The notes under the pieces were generated by a model that worked only from the letters and a program-made list of their open reading frames with translations, was not told the origin of the DNA and did not search any database. From positions 1,780,272 through 1,844,271 of the forward strand of contig NW_003314283.1 in the NCBI RefSeq assembly GCF_000143415.4: a stretch of DNA of 64,000 nt, given 5' to 3'. Both the position numbers and the translations under genes were made by a program. This document shows, piece after piece, positions 45,100 to 56,768 of this stretch. This stretch comes from Selaginella moellendorffii. Taxonomy: Eukaryota; Streptophyta; Lycopodiopsida; Selaginellales; Selaginellaceae. The number at the start of each line of letters is the position of its first letter. Positions within the stretch are counted from its first letter, which is position 1.

Positions 45100-46600
45100 G
45101 GGGTGGGTAATCTCGAAAATAAAGAAGAAACCTCTCCAGGTTTTGGAGTTCTCTCTTTATGCTACTTGTAAAAATCCATAGTGAAACATAATTGAAATTT
45201 AAATAGGGAATAAGAAGATTATCAATAATATACAAAATGAATTTAAATTCTATAGCAAATTTAATATGTGCAAGTGTGACAATATTAATATTAATATCAT
45301 CTATTATGATGTCTAATGCATATATACACATAGATCCAAGGAAGGATTTTCAGCACGTAAATTTTGATAGTCAATAATGATATCAGTAATGACATTTTAC
45401 TATAGCGTGTCAATCCAAAAGATCCAATCTAATTGTCAGTACATGTGATGTGTCAAATTGTCAAATCTTAAGTGGTAGATGATAATAAATCTTGTCAAAT
45501 TTTATTCTTCAATGACAGATTTGATTTGTAGTACAACTGAAGTTTTATCCATAATTGTTAACACTTAATAACATTTAAAGCACGTGCTGTAGCGCACGTG
45601 GTTTTTACCCTTTATCCTATAGTGATTTACCATAGGATAATACCACGAAGCAGAACCTAAACCCTCCATGTGCCACATGTCATATGCCACGTGTTCATAG
45701 GACAGTGGTGTGGAACCTGAGGTTCAAGGCCTTGGGCCACTGAACGAAGGAACAATGCCAAACTCCCAAGCATAGAGCCAAGGAGTGATGGAACCGGACC
45801 ATGGAGCAACCCCCAAGCGTATAGCCCAAGGAGCGAAGGAATAGGGACACAGAGTGACTTGGAACAGTCCTAGAGTATCTAACATCCTAATACCAGAACC
45901 AGCACGCAAAACAGGGCCAAACGGAATCTGGTGCTATTTTAGCATACTAGTGGCCTAACACGAGAACATAGGTACTCCACCAACTAGCATGGTGTGGAGC
46001 TTAGGCTTAGACCCAAGTTGGACACAGAACAAGGATAGGCACACAAGCGAGCTAGATTATGCTTCAAGTTGGTCGGCCATGCCTGACCTACCCACTATCC
46101 CTACTATACATTTGGAACCCCCTATCGTGGCAATAAGGAAAGAGTGTCCGTAAAGACTAGCCGACAGGTAACTTTTGATACCTAAAGTCACATTCGCAAC
46201 ACATGCCTATTGTTTAGGATCTAATATAACACAAAATAAATTTCTGGATGAGAACTCATCCATTCATAGATGGATATAGTACAACATATTTTAACATGCC
46301 TTATTTATACTCTTTAAAGTTCTTGTAATGATTCCAAAATATATACAAAATATTGATGAGAATAATTTGTAAAAAATAATTTCATATCTCTAATAACAGA
46401 AACATTGATAGGTGCTAGTTATTTCATCATTAAAATATAAAAAATAAAGAACCATAATTCACATATAATAATAATGATAAGATAAAATAAGATCAAAGAT
46501 ATTGTGATGGTTGAGATTTAGGTTATTTGGAATGAACAGCCAGGATGAGAGATTGGTTCTTAGGGCAGCCATCAGAATTAAGGTTAGGGTAGCCACCAAA
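45100..46600. other. AT-rich intergenic DNA
   Basis: No credible gene. A short hairpin with CACGTGC arms lies at about 45585-45600. The rest is AT-rich or unrecognised single-copy sequence. Confidence 0.5.
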
Positions 46601-46619
46601 AGTAAGTTACTATTTGCAC

Positions 46620-46830
46620 CGTGAGTGGAGCGCGCGAGAGATCAAGGGATTGAGCATGAAAGAGATTGAAGGATTAAGCATGAAGGAGATCGAGGGATTG
46701 AGCGTGCAAGAGATCAAGGGATTGAGTGCACAAAAGATTGAGCGATTAAGCACGCAAGAGATTGAGGGATTGGGTGTGTAAGAGATTGAGTGATTGAGTG
46801 CACAAGAGATTGAGGGATTGAGCGTGGAGC
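46620..46830. repeat. Minisatellite, about 24-30-bp units (GAGATTGAGGGATTGAGCG)
   Basis: About eight degenerate units of AGAGATYRAGGGATTGAGYRYG. It gives a repetitive antisense ORF (NPSISCxL) that is not a gene. Confidence 0.85.
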
Positions 46831-47297
46831 GCGTAAGTGAAAGAGATCGAGTGCGGGAGAGTGCAAGAGATAGAGCACACCAGTGTGAATATGAGTTGAG
46901 ATTGAGAATGAGAGAGTGTGAGAAATCCAACACGATTGAGAGATCGAGAAAGAAAGATGCCACCAAGGGTTAGTTTCAATTCAATTGCTTCCACTTCCAT
47001 GTTTTTTCTTCTTGCTTCTATCACCTTCTATCGCTGGCCCAAGCTCGACCTTGGGCACTTTGGAGGGGCTGAGGTTATTTGAATAACCTCGACCCCTCGG
47101 GTAGCCAAAGTGCTAGAGGTGGAGTTTGGGCCCACTTGATATTTTTTTCTCTTTGACTGTTTGAATTTCTTATTATCTTTATTTATTTTGACTAACAAAA
47201 TTTTTTCTCTTGCAAAAAAGGAAAATTGTACCACATAAAAAAGTTGTTGGATCCAAGAAGACACGCGAAGTTTAATTTGGCACTGACAACAACAAAT

Positions 47298-47888
47298 ATG
47301 TCCATTGGCACATCAACAGAGACGTATTTGTTTAAAGATCCATTGCCTCCACCACCATCACCTCTACCATCACCACTTCCACCACCGCCATTGCCACCTC
47401 CACCACCACCACCGCCACCATTGCCACCACCACTGCCACTATTGCCTCCGCCCCCACTGCCACCACCACCACCCTCACCATCACCACTGCCACCTCCACC
47501 TTTACTCCTCCTTGGCCCACCACTAGCACAAATCCCTGAAGTTGGGCAATCTAGTGGTGCTCATGATAGGGAACCTGAAAAACAGCTTGGAGTTGAAAGA
47601 GTTGCAGACCTTCTTAACAACATGGTGGACAAACACTTCCAAGAAACTATTATGTGGACAAAGGAAAAAGCAGTTCACCAAACGCTTGAGAAGCTCAAGT
47701 GGCCAAGCGATCAGAGAAATCCCCTTTTGCCATTTGCAGCAAATGAACTTTGTCCGCACAGCATCCAAGTATGTCAACCTGGACATATACAGCTTGTTCA
47801 AACAGAACGGCCTTGCGACGAATATCAATATGTTTCTAGTCTTTTTTTGCAAGCCAGGAACAATAGAGATTATTACCGTCATACCTGA
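47298..47888 (+). CDS. Proline-rich ORF, 196 residues, unknown; possibly exon 1 of a decayed gene
   Basis: The first ATG is at 47298. Residues about 15-75 are a Pro/Ser/Leu tract made by a CCACCA/CCACCG microsatellite. After it comes an ordinary-looking segment (GVERVADLLNNMVDKHFQET, then a Trp/Lys-rich helix) to the stop at 47886. The downstream sequence to 49490 holds further short coding-like stretches in the same direction with many stops. I do not recognise the family. A Pro-rich tract before an alpha-helical region could belong to a transposon-encoded accessory protein. Confidence 0.35.
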   Translation: MSIGTSTETYLFKDPLPPPPSPLPSPLPPPPLPPPPPPPPPLPPPLPLLPPPPLPPPPPSPSPLPPPPLLLLGPPLAQIPEVGQSSGAHDREPEKQLGVERVADLLNNMVDKHFQETIMWTKEKAVHQTLEKLKWPSDQRNPLLPFAANELCPHSIQVCQPGHIQLVQTERPCDEYQYVSSLFLQARNNRDYYRHT

Positions 47889-48479
47889 GATTGTGAATAG
47901 CTAGGATCCTATTTGAAGGAGGAAGTCCCTAGAATTTGATAACATACTTATCAAACATCCTAAGACTCGACAACTTGTGGGAACAATGTTCTAAATTATT
48001 GACGGTAACCACCGATATGGGGCTTGGATGAAGTGTATTGACAATGATTTTCGTGATGATCCCGTCTACCATATCAATGTTCTAGTTGGCCATGTCTAGG
48101 CGAAGGGACATTTGGATGTCAAAAAATTATCTAGGCCTGCCAAAAGATCAATGCATAAGTTTTATAATTTTACAACAAACTCCACTTTAACTTGTTTTGT
48201 CATGTTTAAATGCAGGCTTGGGCAGTTCACTGTTCAAAAGCAAAATTTTGTCCATGACATCAAGCAACTTTGATTTTTGGCAGATTTGAGTGAGGATGAC
48301 ATTCGCTAACATTATAGTGATAATCTCGCAACACTTGTTCGGAACTCACACACTCGAAATGACAGTACAACTTAGTTCAACAACCCAATCAAATTTATGC
48401 TCACTATGTGGTGCAAGGTATGTCTTTCCCTTTCATTTTATAAGGGCCTCTTTTTATTGTTTTGGTTTTTAGCCTTTGG

Positions 48480-49490
48480 TGAAGGTCAAACAAGATGCTT
48501 ATGAACTTGCATATCCGGTTTAGGGTCGGGAAAAGATTTCGGTTAAGTTTGTACAAATTGAGCACAAAATTCAGCATGAAAAGTCTTCAAAGTTGAAGAA
48601 ACTAGTATGCATTGTAAATAATTGTAGGCCGAAGGAATGGCTAGAGATTATAGCTGAAATTTCTTCTCATAAATGTAAGTTTCTTATCAAACTTCATTTT
48701 TCTCAATTATGCATATATTACTTTTGTAGTGAACAAAACTCCAGATGACATGATTTACAATATTGCAAATTTGAAGCTTCTATATAAGCAACAAATATGG
48801 ACTCTAGAGTTCCTCAATGTCTGCTTGATAAACAGAGAGAAAGGACTGCCAGAATTATTTGAGAATATGATAAGAAGGGCTGTCTACATCACATAAACTA
48901 TAAGTGAAAATGAGAAGTTCTTGGCACCGCACATTGGTGACGATCTAGATAGCACATTCATGTCTTTTGACACCTACATCAACACATCATTGGAAGGGAT
49001 CGAAGAGGGGTGGCTGCCAGAGAAATCTACAAGCACAACAACTTATTATTGCCACCATGGTTAACCTTGTTTCATGCGACATGCAACTTACAGGTATAAT
49101 ATAATTTCTAAGACTTTTTTCAAATATATATTTTTTACAAGTATCTTCGATATAAAGGCATGCCATTTGAGACACCAGTTTCCACTTGACTTGTTGCAAA
49201 GGGTGTAAGGGATGGAGGAATGTACCCAACAATGTTTGCGAGAGTTCCAAAGGCACAAAAGATAGAATGCCCTTAGGAGTTGGAGCTCCTAGGGAAGGAG
49301 ACCTTTATACTAGATTACGAGGAAGTTGTCAATGTTAACAATGATGGCAATGCAAGTGATGATAGAGATGAGGATGAGGAAGCTCCTATAAGCAACCAAA
49401 GAGAACGACTTGAGAGACGGTCCATGGGGTTCAAATATAAAGGGAAAGGGCCCATGAATAAGAGTGCACCCCCTTGTCCAATCGACTAAG
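48480..49490 (+). pseudogene. Decayed coding-like stretches, unknown
   Basis: Fragments such as REKISVKFVQIEHKIQHEKS (about 48530), EKGLPELFENMIRRAVYIT (about 48840) and an acidic GNASDDRDEDEEAP stretch (about 49350) lie on the plus strand in order, separated by stops and possible introns. They read like a worn multi-exon gene continuing from 47298, but no domain is identified. Confidence 0.3.
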
Positions 49491-51480
49491 GGTCTTGGGA
49501 TACTTGGGGTTAAATGTTTTTGGGTTTGAATAGTACTGGGCTGGGTGACCCCCCGGAAAGTCAAAACTCAGGAGCTTACAACTCTAGATCAAGTTCGCTA
49601 AAGGTATATGTACATTACCCTAGTCCCAAAGGGATCAAAACAACATTGAGAGTGCACTCTCAGAGAAACTAACAAAACTATGAGCACCAATGCTTGGCAC
49701 TACTTTTGGGGTGTCCACCTCCCAAATGACTCCACCGCAACACTTGAAACCATCTGCTCCATGACTTGTGAGACTTGCCATGGAGCGCTCCATCACCAAC
49801 GTGCTTCCGGTGCCAAAACACTGTCCAATCGCAACAAAGCTCCAACTCGTAGTGTGTGAACATCCTCCAACTTGAGGCTAGAGTGTGCTACCTTGCCTCC
49901 CACATGAGACAACTGCGCCAGCTCATCTTCAAATAAGTCCTAGCCCTGCAATAGGGACTAGAGAAATGGCATGAACTTCCTCCTAAGGGAGCGAACTCCA
50001 AAGCAGGCATAAAAACCCTAAGTTCTAAGTTTTTAGAGTGAGCTATAAGGTGCTACAGAGAGAGTGTGAGGAGGAGTTTGCAAGCTTTCACGATTTGGGG
50101 CTTTTGTTTCTAGGGGGAAATCAAGTTGTGGGAGTGATTGAGGCAAGGAAGAGGGACGTCGCCAGCTTCACTAGTCCTCCATTTGCCTCACCGGAGTGAC
50201 TATGGCAAAGGACGGGCTCTTTTTCTCGTTTCAACTTCACAGCTGGCATCTAGGGAGTGGTGAAAAGCACTCCCAGCAGCAGCGCTTCATTCAGATCTGG
50301 GATCTGGGAGATCTGGACAACCCTAGCTCACACTCTGGAATTAGGGTTCTTGGGCAGCAGCTAGGGTTAGGGTTCCTGGCAGCCTGCTGGCAGCTAGGGT
50401 TAGGGTTCACCCTATTCTAGGGCTAGGGTTCCTTGGCAGTTAGGGCTTCTAGGGCTGGTGGTGGCAAGAGGCTCTTAAGGCATCTTGATAGTGGACGGAC
50501 AGTTGCAAAAGTTCTAGAAATGGAGCTCTTTGCCAAGATCTATGCAATCTTGCTTGCCTTGACGCGTGATGATGACGGTAACGGTCAAGGATTGGTGGAG
50601 CTGGATGTCACTTTAGGGGTGACTTGGAGTAGCTGGGACTTGAAAAAGTTCCTAGCTTTCTGAATTCTCTTTGGAAGACCATGCATGTGTCTCACTTGAC
50701 CAATTAATAGGGCTGACCAAGTGCGGAGATGCTTCTTTCAAGAGAAGAGAGGAAGAGGAGGAAAGAGGAGAGCCCTACGTGCTGCTACCGCGGCACATGC
50801 ATTGCTGCTGCCATCCTTTGAACTCCCTCCCTTAGTCCTCCTCACTCTCTCTCTAGCACCTTTTAACTCACTCTCAAAACTTACAACTTAGGGTTTTTGC
50901 TCTAGATCAAGTTCACTGAACATGTATGTACATTCCCCATGTCCCAATGGGACGAATACAAAAACTAGGCATGCCGCCCTCTTAATAAGCTACTCTACGT
51001 GATCCTCACATGTCACAGCTGGACCTAGTCCAGGAGTAAAAGTGGACATGGTTTTGCTCCAAATCAAGTTTGCTAAATGTGTATTACATTCCCCATGTCC
51101 CAATGGGACTAATACAAAAATTGGGCATGCCGCCCTCTCAATGAGCTACTTTATGTGATCCTCTTGTGTCACAGCTAGACCTAGTCCTAGAGTAGAAATG
51201 GACATGGTTGTCTCGATCGAATCATATCGATGTCAAAGTCTCCCATACAAGTTGAACGTAGAACAGAGTCTAGGGGACGCCATTGTGAGCCCGGGTAGGT
51301 TTTGAGCTCATGAGCTCATGAGCTAAGCTCACGAGCTGAGCTCACGGCTTCTGAAACACAAGAAAAACATTGGTTCGTCCCAAACTAACATCTTTTCATT
51401 TTTCAAATTTTGATTTAATCTATATTTCAAAGTAAATTTGACCAATAAAATACAAATATAAATATAGATCCGAACACTAA
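49491..51480. other. Repetitive intergenic DNA with tandem duplications and TAGGG-rich tract
   Basis: A module beginning CTCTAGATCAAGTTC occurs at about 49578 (partial), 50908 and 51055; the last two are tandem copies of about 150 bp. A CTAGGGTTAGGGTTC-rich stretch at 50338-50450 resembles degenerate telomere repeats. A nested GAGCTCATGAGCTCATGAGC dyad lies at about 51306-51330. Only short ORFs. Confidence 0.6.
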
Positions 51481-51487
51481 AAGCAAT

Positions 51488-53170
51488 CTAAAAACACTTC
51501 TCAAGCTCTACAACTGTAAAGCTTGCCTGGTGGATGTGATGGTCGATTTTAGGATTTTGGTTTAGTTCCTGCATAAAAATGTAATAGATGTGCTTGCAAG
51601 CTAAATATACTTTTCCCCTATTCTCCCTTTGTGTAAAATCTGGATAGGTACAGGATGGATTTTTATAGATTTTGATAGTATAGCTCGTACCCTTTGACAA
51701 CTCAGTCACAACAACAAACTCCTTAACCACAGCACTGATGTAATTTGTTTTTGTGATTGTGCACTTCAGCTCTTTTGCTAGCTTGATCTTCTCTTGTGCA
51801 CCTTTTGAAATGGAAGACCTGTATTGTACAACCTTCCCATTCCTAGCTAGTCGTGTATGCCGGTCTAGTGTTGATATTGGTGGCATAGCAGTACTAACAG
51901 CAACATTTGTGGAAGTCTTTAGCTTGAAACCTGCTCTCTCTAGACTTTCAATCTCTTCTTTCAAAAGATTGCAGCTTTGCTCAACTGGCCATTCTTCTAG
52001 CATAGAATTTGGCTTCGAAATAATTGAACTGTGGATCTGGCTTGTATGAGTAACATCAGTTCCACAACAGTAAATCTAGCTTGACTAGCAGCCCTTTACC
52101 CCTAGATCTTGACAGCTTTAGAAACATGGCACTGTTGAAGAACTTGAATGTGAACGTATAAATGCAAGACACTGACCTCGACTCCCAATCATTATGGAGC
52201 AACGTGCATTGCTATTGGCATTGACTCTTTGAATTGCCTAGCTGATACAAAAAACTAGTTCACGAGCTATTATAACCTTCTCAACCTCTGGCACTAGATT
52301 TACTTGTGTAACAACTGGCACCTCCTCCACTCCATATTCCTTAGTTTTTTTCCGGTGTCATAGAACAAAATGGTAGTCAAACACTGGACAATAAGAGTTG
52401 GAAGGAGTGATGTTACGCCTATCAAATGTCTGTGGACACTTCATACAGGCTGTCCTCATGACCTCAAGTGGTTCATAACTTGATTTTATAGGAGTTCTAG
52501 CAACAACTTCCTCCACTATCTTAGATATTGACTTTACTTCTAATGTTGTCCTACCAACCCACTCTCGAAGCCTATCTAAGTTTGGACCTGTACCAACAAA
52601 CCTTGCTTCTTGTGCAGTGAAAGCTTTTGATGATTGCTCAGTGAGGTCGGAGAGCGTAGCTTCACAAAGGGACACTTTTCCTTTCCCTACTTCCGAAGCT
52701 CTCCAACTCCAATATTTACTTTCAGAGAGATTAATTGTTGGTGTAAGTGCTATCTCATCAAGTGGTTGATTCTGGGAAAAATGCAACATTTGAATGTGAT
52801 AAAAAAGAAAATGAGAGAAAGCTTCCATGGAGAGTATAATGACCCCATTGAAACATTCGAACTTCCCACCATACAAACCAGTATTCCATTTGTGAAAAAT
52901 GTTCAATTGGCACTTTGTCTCCTTCATGCCACTATATGCACATCTCATTTGCCTTTGCCTCATGCTCCTCTTTAATTGGTGCATCCATCCATTCCCAACA
53001 AAGTTGCTTAAACTCGTGATGGAAGTCAAATTTGATGCATCGACAACGTTCGTTGACACTCTTTGCCCAATAAAATTCACAACTCTTCTCTCTACTTTGT
53101 AATGGCTAACTTTATCACCTCCAAATACTTGTCGTACAGCCAACCAGTTAGCACCAGCAGCATCTGCCAT
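51488..53170 (-). pseudogene. SWIM-like zinc-finger transposon gene, copy 2
   Basis: ORF 51488-52003 (about 171 codons) ends the gene. It carries SCTYPDFTQRENRGK and ACKHIYYIF, a CxCxnCxH-like SWIM finger with the second Cys changed to Tyr. ORF 52358-53170 (270 codons, ATG MADAAGANW) lies upstream and holds Cys pairs MKCPQTF and HNITPSNSYCP-like tails. The segment between is non-coding or intronic. Copy 1 (40530-45070) preserves the same order. The gene is cut on its 5' side by transposon copy C at 53541. A MULE-like or other transposase role is possible but unproven. Confidence 0.5.
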
Positions 53171-53540
53171 GAAACCATGGAAGTTGGGTTTCTTCCCGGC
53201 TCGCTATTCAACAACCTCGGACATACATGTCCAAAAGAAGGTTTGTGCTTGAAAATCTTGAACCTTGAATTTGGCTATAGCTATAGTTAAGTTGCACTAC
53301 AACCTATAAAAGGAATGATTATAATGTAAATCGGTATGGAATCCTTAAAAAATGAATAACCACTTACTTGTGATTATAAACATGACCTCCCATTGTTGAC
53401 TAGTCTGAAACTCGTTCCATGTAGTCGAAATGGATCTAGGAATTAGCCAAGTCCCCATCTCCATGCATATCCATTCATTATACAAGGTCCACACCAAAAA
53501 CAAGACCAAGGGTAGACATCTTAAATATGAAAGGGTGTAA

Positions 53541-53562
53541 GCTCTATTTCGTTAAAGTGGGA
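53541..53562 (+). repeat. Left terminal inverted repeat of copy C
   Basis: GCTCTATTTCGTTAAAGTGG plus two bases, preceded by GGGTGTAA, the candidate target duplication whose partner lies outside the window. Confidence 0.85.
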
Positions 53563-53967
53563 ATTGTCATTATCCCACTTGTAAAATAAGGTTTCCAAAC
53601 CTTTATATAGTATATAAATATAACAAAATTCAACTGCATTGAGGCACATGCCATTTTATTTTAAACAAGGAAATGTCTACTCAATCACTTCTCCTCCCCC
53701 TGCCACTGCTTCACCTCTCTCTTCTCCTTGTCATCGTCGTCCAATTTCTTTCCATCCTTTTAATATTGGCTCCGTTGCTCCAAGTCTAGGTGGAGCCCAA
53801 GTCCCCATTCAATCTTTACTTTCCCCTTATTAATAAAACAACTTCGTAGACTTCCAATAACATGTTGTAAATGCAAATCCTCTCAAAGAATTGTCTTTTA
53901 ATATTAATACAATGGCATGGAACCCCATGCCATAATAAGTTACATTTTTAAATAAATACATGCCATC

Positions 53968-54830
53968 TCAGACTGTTATTTTTTGCCTCCAACGCCTATA
54001 CAATAATCTTGGAATTTCATCACTCTCCACACTATCAGGATTTAAACCCAATAGTAATGCCATCTCTTCTCTAATACGTCCACGCTCATGTTCAGTGGTC
54101 GAAGAACCCATCCAGTTGAGCAGATTATGGAGATGCGGATAGTGCTTGGCTAGACAATATACATGCCATAAATGATGACTGGTGTCTGTCCGATCAAATG
54201 GCTTCTGATATACCGTTCCATCTGCCATTTGGTTGATTTCTGCAGCCACCTCCTGGACTGGCCGGTTCTCTATCACCATCGCTTCAAGCCGTTTTGCAAG
54301 GTCCCCCAGAACATACGGTTTCTTCTCCCTAGTTTCCATACTGCAAGAGATGGGGTGCACTGCATATGTGTGCGTGTTCGCTGCAGTTTTAATCGGCGAG
54401 TCATCGATGATGAGGATTTCACTTGACCTAGCAGTCCGGTTCATCACTACAGCCTCTGCCTTGACGAAGATGGGCTTGCTACCCCTCACATGGACCATAG
54501 TCAAGCAATCCTCCTGCGTTAGAAGAAAGTCAAATGGTAATATTACTCGCGTCTGATCGTGCATCATCTGTAGCAACGTTAATGCATTGTGGCGCATCAT
54601 GGATGTCCAAACTCCCAATTGCAAATTGAACCCGGCCCTCTGTTTTAAGTGTCGCATGGTCATTATTGGATCCCGTAGTTTCTCCCGTGTGATTAATGTG
54701 AATCTGTCTCTTTTGACCAACTTGCGACCGCAGGCTTTGGAGGGTGCAGTGACATTCGAGGACGAGCCACGCTCATGGGAGAAAAGGACACCGTTCAGAT
54801 CAAAAACGATACAGTACTTTCGCCGTGACT
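53968..54830 (-). CDS. FCP1/NIF-type HAD phosphatase-like exon, copy C
   Basis: Open over the full exon, differing from the copy B exon by a few substitutions. Carries VFDLNGVLFSHE, GVWTSM and ILIIDDS. The intron before it (to 54877) has lost its donor: the GT of copy B reads AT here, so normal splicing into this exon is doubtful in this copy. Confidence 0.65.
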
Positions 54831-54876
54831 CTGAAATGAAATGCGTCAGCATAAAAAATGGTACAAGTCAATTTTA

Positions 54877-56327
54877 TAATCTACAATATTAGCGAATGGT
54901 GCTCCCGATGGTCGTTCAGAGGGTTTTGGTCGAGGAAACGTGAAGGGCGGAAATACTCTCCTCTGCAATGTGGGGTCAATCGCATCCGATGGCGTGTGGG
55001 CACATGCCATTTCAGCTGTAGACTCTGGTACAACTGGCTCAACAGTGGCATGGGGTGGTTCCGATGGCGTGTGATCACATGCCATTTCAGCTGGTGCCTC
55101 CGTTGGCAAAGTGGACATGACCGAACAGGCAGCAGGGGCGGTGTAGGGAGGTTCCAACGGCGCGTAGTCAGACGATTGGGCACACGTTGGAAATGAGGAT
55201 ACGACCGGCTCGGCGGTTGGGGCGGCCTCATGCGGGTCCAATGGCGCCTGGTCACCGTCAGTTGGATACGTGGACAAGATTGACTCAGTGGTATGGGCAG
55301 CATCAAGTGGAGCGTGGTCAGCTTGCTTGGCGTTGATATGGATAGTAGCCTCCACCAGCTCTAATGACTCTTGCAGGCAAGTAGAGTCCACTGGCGGATC
55401 CATATGCATGTCCAAATATCTCCCTTCGATTGAGATGGTATCCTCCCGTGCTACTAAAAACAAACTCATTAGCACATTGAATCGACTATACTGTATTTAC
55501 CATCAACTGCTATTGAGGAACTAGGACCGATATCACTTGGGCGCACTGCTGATTCTGAAGGATTGGACATACGTTTCGACCCTTGCTTGGCACTATCCTT
55601 CCTCGACACTAAAGGCTAGAGTTTGTATCTTAATTCAACTGAATAATCTCTACTTACCATTTCTTCTGCGACCTACATGGACAATGTTAGAAATGGTAAA
55701 AGGTTAGGAATGGATGTACTATTATTTACCTGATGGTTTGTCTTGTATGACCTTCCTCCGCTGCTCTTTGGCCACCTCAGGCTGGCCATCGTTGTCATCA
55801 TCGTCGTCGTCGTTATTGTGATCGTCACCATTGTGAGGACCATCCAAGTCCTCTTCGTCCTCCTCTTCTTCATCCTCCTCTTCTTCGTCCTCCTCTTCTT
55901 TGTCCTCCTCTTCGTCCTTCTGCTCTTCCTGCTCATTATCTTTCTCTGGCTCCTCATCCCCCTCCTGCATTTCTTCCATAGGCTGCTCAGGCTGCATGGC
56001 TTGTTTTTCCAGGACCATCTTGGGAAAATCATCTGGCCGAGTCTCCATCTCAAAATACAAGACATCCATAGCCTGTTTTAGTGCCTAACCTAGGACCGTA
56101 TCCTCACCCGACTGTTTTAACATGGTTTCTGCACGTTCTTGCACCCTTCGAAGACGACGAGATGAGAAAAACGTGGCCCTGACTTGAAAAGCATCCCTCA
56201 TCCATTGTACCTCTCCATTGAGATTGGGGAAGGGGAGTCCGCCATAGGAATCTGAGTCAGAAGGTGGTGACTGGCTCCTTTCACTCAGCCCTTGATCTGC
56301 AATGAATGGCATGAGCACACACGCCAT
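54877..56327 (-). pseudogene. Pro-repeat and acidic linker exons, copy C
   Basis: Exons about 55455-54877 (Pro-rich repeats), 55610-about 55503, a 15-nt microexon near 55665, and 56300-55730 (acidic). The acidic exon carries a TAG at about 56087 (CAG in copy A, CAC in copy B). Long Glu/Asp runs suggest a disordered, histone- or DNA-mimicking linker, as inference only. Confidence 0.55.
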
Positions 56328-56768
56328 AACCGCGAGGCATTACCTATCATCTTTTCGTTGCCCTTTCGTAAACCCTAAACGCCTTTGATCCCGACGACTG
56401 TCCAACGTGCTTTCGCTTTTTATGACCACTGTCAGTTTGAGCTTGGCTGGTGCTTGCCTGTTTTGCCTTTGAAGAAGTGTCTCCTGCAAGGAATGGCATG
56501 AGACCACACGCCATTGCAAATATAATTTGTACCTCCTTTTTTCCTATTGCTTGTCTGTTTGTCCTTCTTCGATGCGCCACCAGTGCGCTTTTCAGTCCTC
56601 GTGCCTGAATATTCACAACGATCTATAATCAAAATGGCGTGAGGCCTCACGTGACCTTACCTTGTGCAGGTTGTGACCTCGGCCTAACATCAGTAGCTGT
56701 TAACGCCGTTTCAGCATCTGGGGGTGGCCACGCTCCTGCATACAGAGCTTGTGAGATAACATTTAAAC

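Noticed and set aside
45585-45600. Hairpin with CACGTGC arms as a Helitron 3' end.
   Set aside because: No CTRR terminus follows, and no rep/helicase sequence or matching 5' end was seen.
46610-47024. Antisense ORF with repeated NPSISC units.
   Set aside because: It is the translation of a local minisatellite and has no other support.
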